This document shows, one piece after another, positions 20,102-28,242 of a stretch of DNA of 64,000 nucleotides. Source of the stretch: Rothia aeria (lineage in GTDB: Bacteria > Actinomycetota > Actinomycetes > Actinomycetales > Micrococcaceae); contig AP017895.1 of the NCBI GenBank assembly GCA_002355935.1, forward strand, positions 1,116,001-1,180,000. The letters run 5' to 3'. The number at the start of each line of letters is the position of its first letter. Positions within the stretch are counted from its first letter, which is position 1. The translations under genes were made by a program, and so were the position numbers. The notes under the pieces were generated by a model. It searched no databases. It was given only the letters and a program-made list of their open reading frames with translations, and had not been told where the DNA came from.

Positions 20102-21250
20102 GTGGCTAAAACGAAAGGGGACGGACCCAGCGGGCTGGTAGTGATCGATAAGCCCGAGGGGATAACCAGCCACGATGTGGTGTCGAAACTCCGCTGGATT
20201 GCGGGCACCCGTCGCGTTGGTCATGCGGGCACCCTTGACCCGGCGGCCACCGGGGTGCTGATTCTGGGGCTGAATAAGGCGACGAAACTGCTGACCTACC
20301 TGGTAGGGCAGGATAAGACGTATCAGGCCACGATTCAGCTGGGCATTAGCACAGAAACGGACGACGCGCAGGGCCGACAGACCGGAACTTGCCCGGAGGC
20401 TGTGGAGGCACTGACTGAGCAGCGCATTCTTGAGGCGGTCGCAAGCTTAACCGGCGATATTATGCAGGTGCCTTCTGCGGTATCTGCCATCAAGGTTAAT
20501 GGGGTCCGCTCTTACACTCGGGTGCGCAGCGGTGAACAGGTAGAACTAGCTGCCCGCCCGGTGCGGGTGAATGAGTTCACGGTGCATTCCATACAACGCA
20601 CTATGACCAGTTGGTGTGTTCTCGTTTCTCAGCAGGAACTTGCCGAGGCGGGGATCGACGCGGCTGGAACACACGGCGAGCTGTCAGATCCCACTACTGC
20701 GATCACCTCGGTGCCGGTGATCAACTGTGAGGTGACGGTATCCTGCTCCTCAGGCACCTATATTCGTGCCTTGGCGCGGGATCTGGGTCAGATGCTGGGC
20801 ACCGGCGGGCACCTCATACGTTTACGCCGCACCCGGGTGGGAGGAACCACCCTTGCAGACGCCGCTGCTTTGCCGGAACTGCTGGAACGCCGGGAGGCGG
20901 CGGGGCAACCGTTGACGGATATGCCGCTGCTGAGTTTAGAGGAGGCTGCGCGCCGTCTCTTTAAGGTTCGTGAGCTATCGGCGCAGCAGGCCACAGATGT
21001 GTCTTTTGGCCGCCGCATTAGCCCGAACGGGGACGGGACGGTGACTCTGCGGCAGGCCCACGCAAGTACCGGTGACGGAGGGGAAAAGCAACACGCTACT
21101 ACCGAGGGCGTGTACGCGGCTTTTGCGCCGGATGGCACGCTGGTGGCGTTGCTGGAGAACTTAAAACAGCGCGGTAGCGTGGTGGCTGCACCGACCCTGG
21201 TGTTCGAGGCTGGGACTGATTTTTCCGGAACATTGGAGAAGAGCTCATGA
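20102..21250 (+). CDS. truB: tRNA pseudouridine-55 synthase
   Basis: Makes pseudouridine 55 in the T-loop of tRNAs. GLVVIDKPEGITSHDVV and GHAGTLDPAATGVL carry the family motifs; the catalytic aspartate is at about residue 46. YIRALARDLG and a C-terminal PUA-like region follow. At 382 residues it is longer than E. coli TruB (314), with extra sequence around residues 150-200 and near the C-terminus. The GTG start 20102 abuts the rbfA stop, and the stop overlaps the next ATG by four bases. Confidence 0.95.
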   Translation: MAKTKGDGPSGLVVIDKPEGITSHDVVSKLRWIAGTRRVGHAGTLDPAATGVLILGLNKATKLLTYLVGQDKTYQATIQLGISTETDDAQGRQTGTCPEAVEALTEQRILEAVASLTGDIMQVPSAVSAIKVNGVRSYTRVRSGEQVELAARPVRVNEFTVHSIQRTMTSWCVLVSQQELAEAGIDAAGTHGELSDPTTAITSVPVINCEVTVSCSSGTYIRALARDLGQMLGTGGHLIRLRRTRVGGTTLADAAALPELLERREAAGQPLTDMPLLSLEEAARRLFKVRELSAQQATDVSFGRRISPNGDGTVTLRQAHASTGDGGEKQHATTEGVYAAFAPDGTLVALLENLKQRGSVVAAPTLVFEAGTDFSGTLEKSS

Positions 21251-21618
21251 TTGCTGGGCTGGACTGGTGGTTTTGGGTAACTGCCGTACTGGGCTCCCTC
21301 TCAGCGGCTGCAGCACTGGTGCAGTATGTGCGCGGGTACGCCCCGGATGATTATTCGCAGGGCCCGGTGCTGCTGCTTGAGGCGTACCTGGTGGTGTACC
21401 TGATAGGGTCGATTATTATGCAGGCGGTTGGCCCGGGACCTCGCGGTGACTGGCTGGAGTACTACGGGTATTTGCTGACGGCTATGGTGATCCCGGCGGG
21501 TGCGTTTTTCTACTCGTTGAGTGAACGCACCCGGTGGGCTACGCTTCTGTTGGCGGTTCCCGGCCCGGTGCTGATTGTGATGGTGCATCGGATGAATATG
21601 TTGTGGTACTACTACTGA
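21247..21618 (+). CDS. Small conserved membrane protein, truB-linked
   Basis: 123 residues with four hydrophobic segments (about 9-27, 40-60, 73-90, 97-115). The start ATG 21247 overlaps the truB stop (ATGA), so it is translated with truB. Similar short membrane proteins sit beside truB or ribF in other actinobacteria, as far as I recall; no function is known to me. Confidence 0.75.
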   Translation: MIAGLDWWFWVTAVLGSLSAAAALVQYVRGYAPDDYSQGPVLLLEAYLVVYLIGSIIMQAVGPGPRGDWLEYYGYLLTAMVIPAGAFFYSLSERTRWATLLLAVPGPVLIVMVHRMNMLWYYY

Positions 21619-21663
21619 GCCGGCCGCAGTGACCTTCTGCCGCACACACTTTTGGAAGGAAAC

Positions 21664-22107
21664 ATGGGTAATAATCTTCAATCCGCCTCCGGTGGGCGGC
21701 CTCAAAACCGCAGCATGGGCTCCTACCACGCCTCGGGCCCGGGGAAGCTGATCGCCGTTTTGTACGGTGTTTTTACGTTGTCGGCTGGGGCGCGGGCGGG
21801 GTACCAGCTGGTGCGTAAATTTGATGAGGCTCCGCTGGCAATCCTGCTGTCTTTGCTGTCGGCTGTTATTTATGCTGTGGCTGCGGTTGCTTTGGCACGG
21901 CGCGGGGAGCGGGCGCGGCGAGTTGCCCTTGTGACTATTTCAGCTGAACTTGCGGGTGTGCTGGGGGTGGGGGCGTTGTCTCTGGCTGCCCCGCACCTGT
22001 TCCCGCTGGCCTCAGTGTGGTCGCATTTTGGGCAGGGGTACGGGTTTATTCCGCTGGTTTTGCCCGTTGTGGGCCTGTGGTGGCTGTTCCACTCCAGGCG
22101 TGCCTAG
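21664..22107 (+). CDS. Conserved four-helix membrane protein
   Basis: 147 residues: a polar N-terminus, then GPGKLIAVLYGVFTLSAGAR and three further hydrophobic segments ending in PLVLPVVGLWWLFHS. ATG 21664 has GGAAGGAAAC upstream. Second of three small membrane genes between truB and ribF. The pattern matches uncharacterised proteins conserved in Micrococcales. I cannot assign a function. Confidence 0.7.
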   Translation: MGNNLQSASGGRPQNRSMGSYHASGPGKLIAVLYGVFTLSAGARAGYQLVRKFDEAPLAILLSLLSAVIYAVAAVALARRGERARRVALVTISAELAGVLGVGALSLAAPHLFPLASVWSHFGQGYGFIPLVLPVVGLWWLFHSRRA

Positions 22108-22166
22108 GCGCTGGGTAGCCGTGGCGCAAATTATTGAATTGTACACATTATGTGAGGAGAGAATAT

Positions 22167-22829
22167 ATGAATGACAAGACCTCAAAAAACGAGGCTGCGA
22201 GTCAGGGCGACCGTGAGGAATCTGCGGGTTTCCCCGCCAGTGAAGCGGGTACTGCGGGTCGGCCTGAAAAAGAGCCCCAGGCCCTGAAACCGGCCCGAAC
22301 CACACCAGAGAACGGTGAGACGGTAAAGCAGCCTGCACCGAAGAAACCCGAGCAGAAAACGAAACTGGAGCAGAAGCCGCAGACCCTTGAGGATGCGGCA
22401 AAACCCCAAAACCGTGGGCTGTTCCGTTCGGTGGTGGGGCTGTACGGCGTGGCGATTATTGCCTACGCGGCGTGGCAGGTGGTGGCGGGTACGCAGGCTG
22501 CCCCGGACTCCGCTGCGGTTGCGGTGAACCCGTCAATTGAGTCGAACTATGCGTTTCTTGCCGCCGTGTATGCGGGGGTGGGCATCGCGTTCTTGTTTAT
22601 CGCCTGGAAGTTTAAGTGGGCGAATATGCTGGTACTGGCGTGCCTGGTGGTGTTCCTTGGCGGTGTGGGGCGCATTATTTCGTGGGCTTCGCACGGTACC
22701 CCGCACTGGTCGCTTATTGTGCTGATGGTGACGGATTTGGTGATCCCGCCGTGTCTTCTGGTGTGGTACGCCTGGATTAATAAGTCGAATACGATCCGTC
22801 AGCAGATGCTCAGCGCCTCCCGCGTTTAA
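22167..22829 (+). CDS. DUF4345-like membrane protein
   Basis: 220 residues. The first 85 are charged and Lys/Glu/Pro-rich, likely disordered. Four hydrophobic segments follow, with NYAFLAAVYAGVGIAFLFIA and FLGGVGRIISWASHGTPHW, which fit the DUF4345 pattern. ATG 22167 has GAGGAGA upstream. It is the third small membrane gene before ribF. The family assignment is from memory and moderate. Confidence 0.65.
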   Translation: MNDKTSKNEAASQGDREESAGFPASEAGTAGRPEKEPQALKPARTTPENGETVKQPAPKKPEQKTKLEQKPQTLEDAAKPQNRGLFRSVVGLYGVAIIAYAAWQVVAGTQAAPDSAAVAVNPSIESNYAFLAAVYAGVGIAFLFIAWKFKWANMLVLACLVVFLGGVGRIISWASHGTPHWSLIVLMVTDLVIPPCLLVWYAWINKSNTIRQQMLSASRV

Positions 22830-22943
22830 TCGGGGCTTTGGACGGGCTCGCCGTACCGGGGTGCACCCCGTTTTAGGATTCAGCATCTATGCCCGCGCTG
22901 GTCTAGGATGTATAGGTACAGTATTTTTTATGCAGGAGAGCAC

Positions 22944-23900
22944 GTGACCCTCTATACCGAGCTGAGCGATATTCCGGCGGATTTTGGGCCGTCGGTGGTG
23001 ACTATCGGCAACTTTGATGGTGTGCATATTGGTCACACCCGCGTGATTTCGCGCGTTGTCGAGTTGGCTGAGGAGCACGGGCTGGCCTCTGTCGCGGTCT
23101 CATTCGACCCGCACCCAATGCAGGTTCACCACCCTGAGCTAATGCACCAGGAGATTATGGGGCAGGGTTCACGCCGCTATTTTATGTGTCAGCTGGGCCT
23201 GCAGAATTATGTGCTGCTTCACTACGACCTGGAGTTTGCGAAGCAGAGCCCCGAAGAGTTTGTGAAGAGCGTTTTTGTGGATACCCTGCACGCCCGTTAC
23301 GTGGTGATTGGCGATGATGTGCGTTTCGGGCACCGCAACTCTGGTGACCTTAACACCATGCGTGAGTTGGGCGAACAGTACGGGTTTGAGGTTGTGGTGG
23401 TTGACGATCTCATGGCTGATGACGGCACCAGGTGCTCTTCTACGCGTATCCGCGAACTGCTGAATACGGGGGATATGGAGGGTGCCGCCAGATTGTTGGG
23501 CCGCCCTCACCTCATGTACGGGGAGGTGGTGCACGGGTTGGCTCGCGGGCGTGAGCTGGGGTTCCCCACCGCAAACCTGGAGCTGGAGGCGCGCGGTTTT
23601 ATTCCGGTGGATGGAGTGTACGCCGGGTGGCTGACAGACGAGTCGGGAACACGCCACCCGGCGGCTATTTCGGTGGGAACGAACCCAACGTTTGACGGTC
23701 TTGAGAACCGGCAGGTTGAGGCGCATGTGATTGACCGGCCGCAGGAGCGTGTCGAGGACTTTGACCTGTACGGTCAGCATGTGGTGGTGGAGTTTGTGAA
23801 GCATCTGCGCCCGATGGTGGCGTACCACGGGGTGGAGGCCCTGGTGGAGCAGATTAACCAGGATGTGGTGCAGACTCGGGAGGTGCTGGCCGCCGCGTAG
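22944..23900 (+). CDS. ribF: Bifunctional riboflavin kinase / FAD synthetase
   Basis: Makes FMN from riboflavin and then FAD. The N-terminal adenylyltransferase has VVTIGNFDGVHIGHTRVI (about residues 20-37) and SSTRIRELLNTGDM. The C-terminal kinase has HGLARGRELGFPTANLE and GVYAGWL. 318 residues, the usual length. GTG 22944 follows AGGAG; the upstream ATG at 22908 would add 12 residues before the ribosome site. Confidence 0.96.
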   Translation: MTLYTELSDIPADFGPSVVTIGNFDGVHIGHTRVISRVVELAEEHGLASVAVSFDPHPMQVHHPELMHQEIMGQGSRRYFMCQLGLQNYVLLHYDLEFAKQSPEEFVKSVFVDTLHARYVVIGDDVRFGHRNSGDLNTMRELGEQYGFEVVVVDDLMADDGTRCSSTRIRELLNTGDMEGAARLLGRPHLMYGEVVHGLARGRELGFPTANLELEARGFIPVDGVYAGWLTDESGTRHPAAISVGTNPTFDGLENRQVEAHVIDRPQERVEDFDLYGQHVVVEFVKHLRPMVAYHGVEALVEQINQDVVQTREVLAAA

Positions 23901-23909
23901 TCCCTGCGA

Positions 23910-23942
23910 ACCGGGCGTACCGTGTTGAGGGACGCGCCCGGT
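23910..23942 (+). other. Hairpin after ribF
   Basis: ACCGGGCG (23910-23917) pairs with CGCCCGGT (23935-23942), ten bases after the ribF stop. No T-run follows. It may mark the end of the truB-ribF unit before luxS. Confidence 0.45.
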
Positions 23943-24027
23943 ACCCGTCTGCACCGCCAAAGGTGTGGGCATCTATGCGTGCAGCTTTTTGGGTTACATT
24001 ACTCAGGTTTTAAGCGAGAATGGAACC

Positions 24028-24486
24028 ATGGAAAAAATGAATGTTGAGTCCTTTAACCTGGACCACCGCGCTGTCGCTGCTCCCTATGTGCGCATTGCGG
24101 ACCGTAAGATGCTGCCGGGCGGGGACACTCTCATTAAGTATGATGTCCGTTTCACTCAGCCAAATACTGCGCATCTTGACATGCCTGCTGTGCACTCTAT
24201 TGAGCATTTGAGCGCCGAGCTGATGCGCAACCACACCGATAAGCTCATTGACTTCTCTCCCATGGGCTGCCAGACCGGCTTCTACGCTCTCACTCTAGGT
24301 ATTGAGCCGCAAGAATTTATGCCCATCCTTGAAGCAACGATGCGCGATATTCTAGAGGCTACCGAAGTTCCCGCCGCAAACGAGGTGCAGTGCGGCTGGG
24401 GGGCACACCATTCTCTGGGTGCTGCTCAAGAGGCCGCCCGCGGTTTCCTAGCCGCCCGCAGCGAATGGGAGCAGGTGATGGCGTGA
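24028..24486 (+). CDS. luxS: S-ribosylhomocysteine lyase
   Basis: Splits S-ribosylhomocysteine into homocysteine and DPD, the precursor of the AI-2 signal. The 152-residue product has HSIEH at residues 56-60 (metal-binding His and catalytic Glu), [12 protein letters not shown] with catalytic Cys81, and [10 protein letters not shown], whose Cys122 is the third metal ligand. All active-site residues are present. ATG 24028 has only a weak ribosome site (ATGGAACC). It overlaps mtnN, the enzyme that makes its substrate. Confidence 0.96.
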   Translation: MEKMNVESFNLDHRAVAAPYVRIADRKMLPGGDTLIKYDVRFTQPNTAHLDMPAVHSIEHLSAELMRNHTDKLIDFSPMGCQTGFYALTLGIEPQEFMPILEATMRDILEATEVPAANEVQCGWGAHHSLGAAQEAARGFLAARSEWEQVMA

Positions 24487-25373
24487 GCGATTCTCCTTTT
24501 GCAGCGGCGCAGATGAATCCTGACGAGGTTTACACTGCCATGCTTGCTGACCTCGAAAACCTTAACGATCTGATGCTGAACTTCTCCAACGCCGTCATTA
24601 TTCAGGTGGCTATGGACGAAGAAATCGCGCCGCTTCTTAACGCCACCGCCTGGGCGCAGGAACCTATTGATGAGGGCGCGGCGGTCTTTCATCCGCGCAC
24701 CCTGACCGTTAACCAGCGTGAGGTGCCTCTGCTGCTGGTGCGTTCCAAGATTGGGCTGGTGAACGCCGCATCCGCCGTGACCGAGGCATTGAGCTACGCC
24801 ACCGACTGTTCTGGCGTGATAAGTGCAGGCACCGCTGGCGGGCTTGCTGCCACAACGAACGTGGGGGATGTGATAGTCGGTACAGAGTACACCTACACCG
24901 ATGCTGATGCGAGCGCTTTCGGGTATGTACGTGGGCAAATCCCCGGCATGCCCGAAACCTATGGCGGCCCGGATTCCGACGTGGATGATGCGGTTGCCGC
25001 CGCCGTCGAAGCTCTTGATGCTGAGCAGGCAGAAGGCGGCTGGCAGGTGTGCCGGGGGCTGATGCTTGCCGGACATTCATTCGTGACCGCCCATAATGTC
25101 AAAGACACCCGTGAGGCGTTCCCCGCCGCGTTAAGCACCGATATGGAAACCACAGCTATCGCCCAGGTGTGCCATAACTATGAGGTGCCGTTTGTGGCGG
25201 TGCGGTGCGTCTCTGATTTGTGCGGCCCCGCCGCGGGGCAAGATTTCCACCTTGGTGTGGAGGTGGCTGCTGCCCGCTCAGCCCAATACGCCTTGCGGGT
25301 TGCCGCGCACCTGTGGTTCCTGCGCGGATACACGGATGACACCGAAGACACAGAACAGGAATCTAAGGCGTAA
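24483..25373 (+). CDS. mtnN: 5'-methylthioadenosine/S-adenosylhomocysteine nucleosidase
   Basis: Removes adenine from SAH and MTA; its product feeds LuxS. Family motifs: [28 protein letters not shown], and [12 protein letters not shown], which holds the ribose-binding Glu; [12 protein letters not shown] has the catalytic Asp. 296 residues, about 60 more than the E. coli enzyme, owing to a longer N-terminus and internal inserts. GTG 24483 overlaps the luxS stop by four bases, so the two are coupled as an activated-methyl-cycle operon. Confidence 0.93.
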   Translation: MSDSPFAAAQMNPDEVYTAMLADLENLNDLMLNFSNAVIIQVAMDEEIAPLLNATAWAQEPIDEGAAVFHPRTLTVNQREVPLLLVRSKIGLVNAASAVTEALSYATDCSGVISAGTAGGLAATTNVGDVIVGTEYTYTDADASAFGYVRGQIPGMPETYGGPDSDVDDAVAAAVEALDAEQAEGGWQVCRGLMLAGHSFVTAHNVKDTREAFPAALSTDMETTAIAQVCHNYEVPFVAVRCVSDLCGPAAGQDFHLGVEVAAARSAQYALRVAAHLWFLRGYTDDTEDTEQESKA

Positions 25374-25532
25374 TACGGGCTGCAGCTGCGGCTATGCCGG
25401 TGCTGCGCGGCGCTCACTTGCTCTCTGCGGACCCTGCCTAGTGGCGGTTCGCAGCGGGGTGAGGATGCATTTGTGGCGCACATGCAGTATGGTTATTAGG
25501 CAAGAGATTTTTCGGACCCCAGGAGAAACCCC

Positions 25533-25835
25533 ATGAAGGTTTGCCCCACCCTCGCATCTGTCACCGGTCTGCTCGGTGGCTACAAGGTGGCTTCCACCAC
25601 AGGTAACCGTCCCCTCGGCGGTGCTGTGCTGGGTGTGTGCGGCATTATTGCCTTTATGAACTGGAAGCGTAAGGCCGGGGCGCCCCGCGCTACCTTCCTG
25701 ACCGGTCTGTACCTGGGTGCTTTCGGTGCATCTCATCCGCTCGCCAAGAAGATTGGCGCGTGGCCTTCGGTTTACACAGTGACCGGAATAACCGCTCTCG
25801 CTTCGATCCTTATTGGTCGTAAGCGTAAGAAATAA
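25533..25835 (+). CDS. Small membrane protein of unknown function
   Basis: 100 residues, Gly-rich, with three hydrophobic segments (about 8-20, 27-42, 76-93) and a basic end GRKRKK. ATG 25533 has AGGAGAAACC upstream. A strong terminator follows, so it is a single-gene unit or the end of luxS-mtnN; 159 nt separate it from mtnN. No family recognised. Confidence 0.7.
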   Translation: MKVCPTLASVTGLLGGYKVASTTGNRPLGGAVLGVCGIIAFMNWKRKAGAPRATFLTGLYLGAFGASHPLAKKIGAWPSVYTVTGITALASILIGRKRKK

Positions 25836-25847
25836 GTCTTAGAAAAG

Positions 25848-25883
25848 ACGGCGGGTTGGCTTCGTTGCCAGCCCGCCGTTTTT
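25848..25883 (+). terminator. Rho-independent terminator
   Basis: ACGGCGGGTTGGC (25848-25860) pairs with GCCAGCCCGCCGT (25867-25879) over TTCGTT, with a T-run to 25883. It is one of the clearest terminators in the window. Confidence 0.9.
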
Positions 25884-26062
25884 GCTTGCGTCCCTCACGC
25901 ACCGGGGGTTGCGGGCATCACGGTATACGGCGGGTGCGGCAGCCTCCGGCGTTGGCTTATCCCCTGCGGGGAAACGGGCCTAGCCTATCCAATCCGCTTA
26001 GCCCACCGTCCCGCCGGGCCCCGCGTAGCAGGCGCCTGGCACCCCAACCCAGTGAGGACAGT

Positions 26063-27484
26063 ATGAAAAACACGGACTCAACGGACCGTAACCCCACACC
26101 GGTAGATACCGCTAAGGTGCAGCCGGGCACCCCGCACCTTCAGCGTGTCCTGACGCTGCGTCACATTATGTTCATTGCCCTTGGTTCGGCGATTGGTACG
26201 GGCCTTTTCTACGGTTCAGCATCTGCTATCCAGTTGGCTGGGCCTTCGGTGCTGGTCGCCTACATGGTTGGCGGCGCAGCGGTGTTCATGGTGATGCGCG
26301 CTATGGGAGAGTTAGCGCTTGCCAACCCGGTTTCGGGGGCGTTTTCGGAGTACGCTACCCGTTACTTGGGGCGCTGGGCGGGTTTTGTGACCGGCTGGAG
26401 TTACGCCCTGGAGATGGCGCTGGTCGCTATTGCGGATGTGACGGCGTTCGCCGTCTATATGCAGTTCTGGTTCCCTAATAGCCCCGCCTGGGTGTGGATT
26501 GTGTCGGTGCTTCTGATTCTGCTCGCCATTAATCTCACGAAAGTAAAAGCGTTCGGGGAGGCAGAGTTCTGGTTCACCCTAGTGAAAGTTTCGGCTATTA
26601 TCGCCATGATTATTGGTGGCGTGATTCTGCTGTTTGTTGGGGTTCAGGCGCACGATTCTGTCGCACCGTCGGTTACCAACCTGTGGTCGCTGGATGGCGG
26701 TTTCATGCCGAACCAGTTCACCGGCTTCTTGGCCTGCTTTACCGTGGTGATGTTTTCTTTTGGCGGTATTGAGACTATTGGTATTGCGGCGGGTGAGACG
26801 AAAAACCCGCGTGTTTCCATCCCTAAGGCAATCCGCACCGTGCCGGCCCGCATCATGATTTTCTATGTGCTTACCCTGGGTGTGATTATGTCCCTGTACC
26901 CCTGGTATTCGGTCAGTAAAGAGAACTCGCCGTTCGTGCAGATTTTTAGTTCTTTGGGTATACCTGCGGCAGCTGGCATTTTGAATATTGTGGTGATTAC
27001 CGCCGCTGTTTCGGCCATGAACGCAGATGTGTACGGTGCCGGGCGTATGCTGTACGGTTTGGCGCAGCGCGGGCTGGCCCCCGCATCGTTCCGTAGGGTG
27101 AGCCGTAACGGCGCGCCGTGGATGACCACTTTGCTCATGATCGTGGTCATGGCGGTGGGTGTGATTGTGAACGTGCTCTTTAAGGATGCTTTTGAGGTGG
27201 TTGCCTCGCTGGCCACCTTCGCCACGGTGCTGGTGTGGGTGATGATTCTGCTGGCGCACATCGCCTATAAGCGCGGCGGGTATGACACCGAGAAGCAGCC
27301 TGTGCGCCTGCCCCTGTGGGTCAGCTACCTCACGTTGGTGTTCATGGCGTTCGTGGTGGTGCTTCTGGGGCTCTTTGAGAGCACCCGTTTGGCGCTGGTG
27401 GTTGGGGGTGTCTGGTGCGTGTTCCTGCTGGGGTACTACCTCCTGGTCTTGCGGGGTAAGCAGCCCGGCGTTACCGTCAAATAG
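26063..27484 (+). CDS. Amino-acid permease, APC superfamily
   Basis: 473 residues with about 12 membrane segments. The family start is present: LRHIMFIALGSAIGTGLFYG (about residues 36-55), followed by MGELALANPVSGAFSEYATR. FGGIETIGIAAGETKNPR matches the amino-acid transporter subgroup that includes proline, histidine and aromatic permeases; substrate is not decidable. ATG 26063 has GTGAGGACAGT upstream; earlier in-frame starts lie beyond the terminator region. Confidence 0.9.
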   Translation: MKNTDSTDRNPTPVDTAKVQPGTPHLQRVLTLRHIMFIALGSAIGTGLFYGSASAIQLAGPSVLVAYMVGGAAVFMVMRAMGELALANPVSGAFSEYATRYLGRWAGFVTGWSYALEMALVAIADVTAFAVYMQFWFPNSPAWVWIVSVLLILLAINLTKVKAFGEAEFWFTLVKVSAIIAMIIGGVILLFVGVQAHDSVAPSVTNLWSLDGGFMPNQFTGFLACFTVVMFSFGGIETIGIAAGETKNPRVSIPKAIRTVPARIMIFYVLTLGVIMSLYPWYSVSKENSPFVQIFSSLGIPAAAGILNIVVITAAVSAMNADVYGAGRMLYGLAQRGLAPASFRRVSRNGAPWMTTLLMIVVMAVGVIVNVLFKDAFEVVASLATFATVLVWVMILLAHIAYKRGGYDTEKQPVRLPLWVSYLTLVFMAFVVVLLGLFESTRLALVVGGVWCVFLLGYYLLVLRGKQPGVTVK

Positions 27485-27517
27485 CGGGTATATTCCCCAA
27501 AAACACGGCTTGTGCAG

Positions 27518-27605
27518 TAGAATAGTAAGGATGCGTGTCTGCGGTCCGCGGTTGACACGCTGAGGGCTTTTGCCCAAACCCCGCGCAACAACACTATTGT
27601 GCGGG
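27518..27605 (+). promoter_or_regulatory. rpsO promoter and leader hairpin
   Basis: TAGAAT at 27518-27523 is a good -10 box. The leader that follows holds CCCGC (27580-27584) paired with GCGGG (27601-27605), plus a small GGGC/GCCC stem near 27564-27575. S15 represses its own mRNA through leader structure in other bacteria. A similar role here is an inference. Confidence 0.4.
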
Positions 27606-27639
27606 AGGTACGCGGCACTAACTCCAGGAGTTAACTTTC

Positions 27640-27909
27640 ATGGCACTAGATCCGGCAATCAAGCAGGAAATCATCAAGGAATACGCAACCCACGAGGGCG
27701 ACACTGGTTCGCCTGAGGTGCAGATTGCTGTTCTGTCTCGTCGTATCTCCGACCTGACCGAGCACCTGAAATTCCACAAGCATGACCACCACTCACGTCG
27801 TGGTCTGATGATGCTCGTTGGTCGTCGTCGCAACTTGTTGGGTTACCTCAAGAGCATCGACATCGAGCGTTACCGTTCGCTCATTGAGCGTCTGGGCCTG
27901 CGTCGATAA
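27640..27909 (+). CDS. rpsO: 30S ribosomal protein S15
   Basis: Primary 16S rRNA binding protein of the 30S platform. 89 residues, the full family length, with [20 protein letters not shown] and [22 protein letters not shown] 27640 has CAGGAG upstream. pnp follows after a 333-nt structured leader, the usual rpsO-pnp order. Confidence 0.98.
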   Translation: MALDPAIKQEIIKEYATHEGDTGSPEVQIAVLSRRISDLTEHLKFHKHDHHSRRGLMMLVGRRRNLLGYLKSIDIERYRSLIERLGLRR

Positions 27910-27922
27910 AGGGCTTATAGTG

Positions 27923-28195
27923 CGGGCGTGTCAGTCTCTCCACAGAGGCGGGCACGCCCGTAACTGCAACCTGGGGAGGGGCATGGGGTGGCAAGCAGCA
28001 ACACTTGGCCGACCCCGGTTGTCTCATGATGCAATGAGCCGCAGGGGAGTGCCCCGCAAATGTGCCACGCATCGAACACAGTGAAATATTAACCTGAGGG
28101 AGCGCCCCGCGCGTTTAGGTGCGGTCCTCGGTAGCGAATTACGGGCCCCCGCCCGGGAGCGGGTGCGGCCGTGGTTTCCTATCGAAGGCCGATAG
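27923..28195 (+). promoter_or_regulatory. Long structured leader before pnp
   Basis: The 333-nt rpsO-pnp gap holds no gene but a chain of hairpins: CGGGCGTG (27923-27930) with CACGCCCG (27953-27960); GGGGTGGC (27985-27992) with GCC-G-ACCCC (28008-28016); and CTATCG (28179-28184) with CGATAG (28190-28195). GC-rich stems lie between. In E. coli a double-stranded pnp leader is cut by RNase III for autocontrol by PNPase. A similar role is possible here, though the first stem could also end rpsO transcription. Confidence 0.5.
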
Positions 28196-28242
28196 TTAGA
28201 ACGCACGGTGTGCCGACCTCACCAACACAGAAAGAAGGAACC

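Noticed and set aside
26579-27577. 332-codon open frame on the reverse strand
   Set aside because: It lies opposite the amino-acid permease and reads as His/Arg/Gln-rich low complexity.
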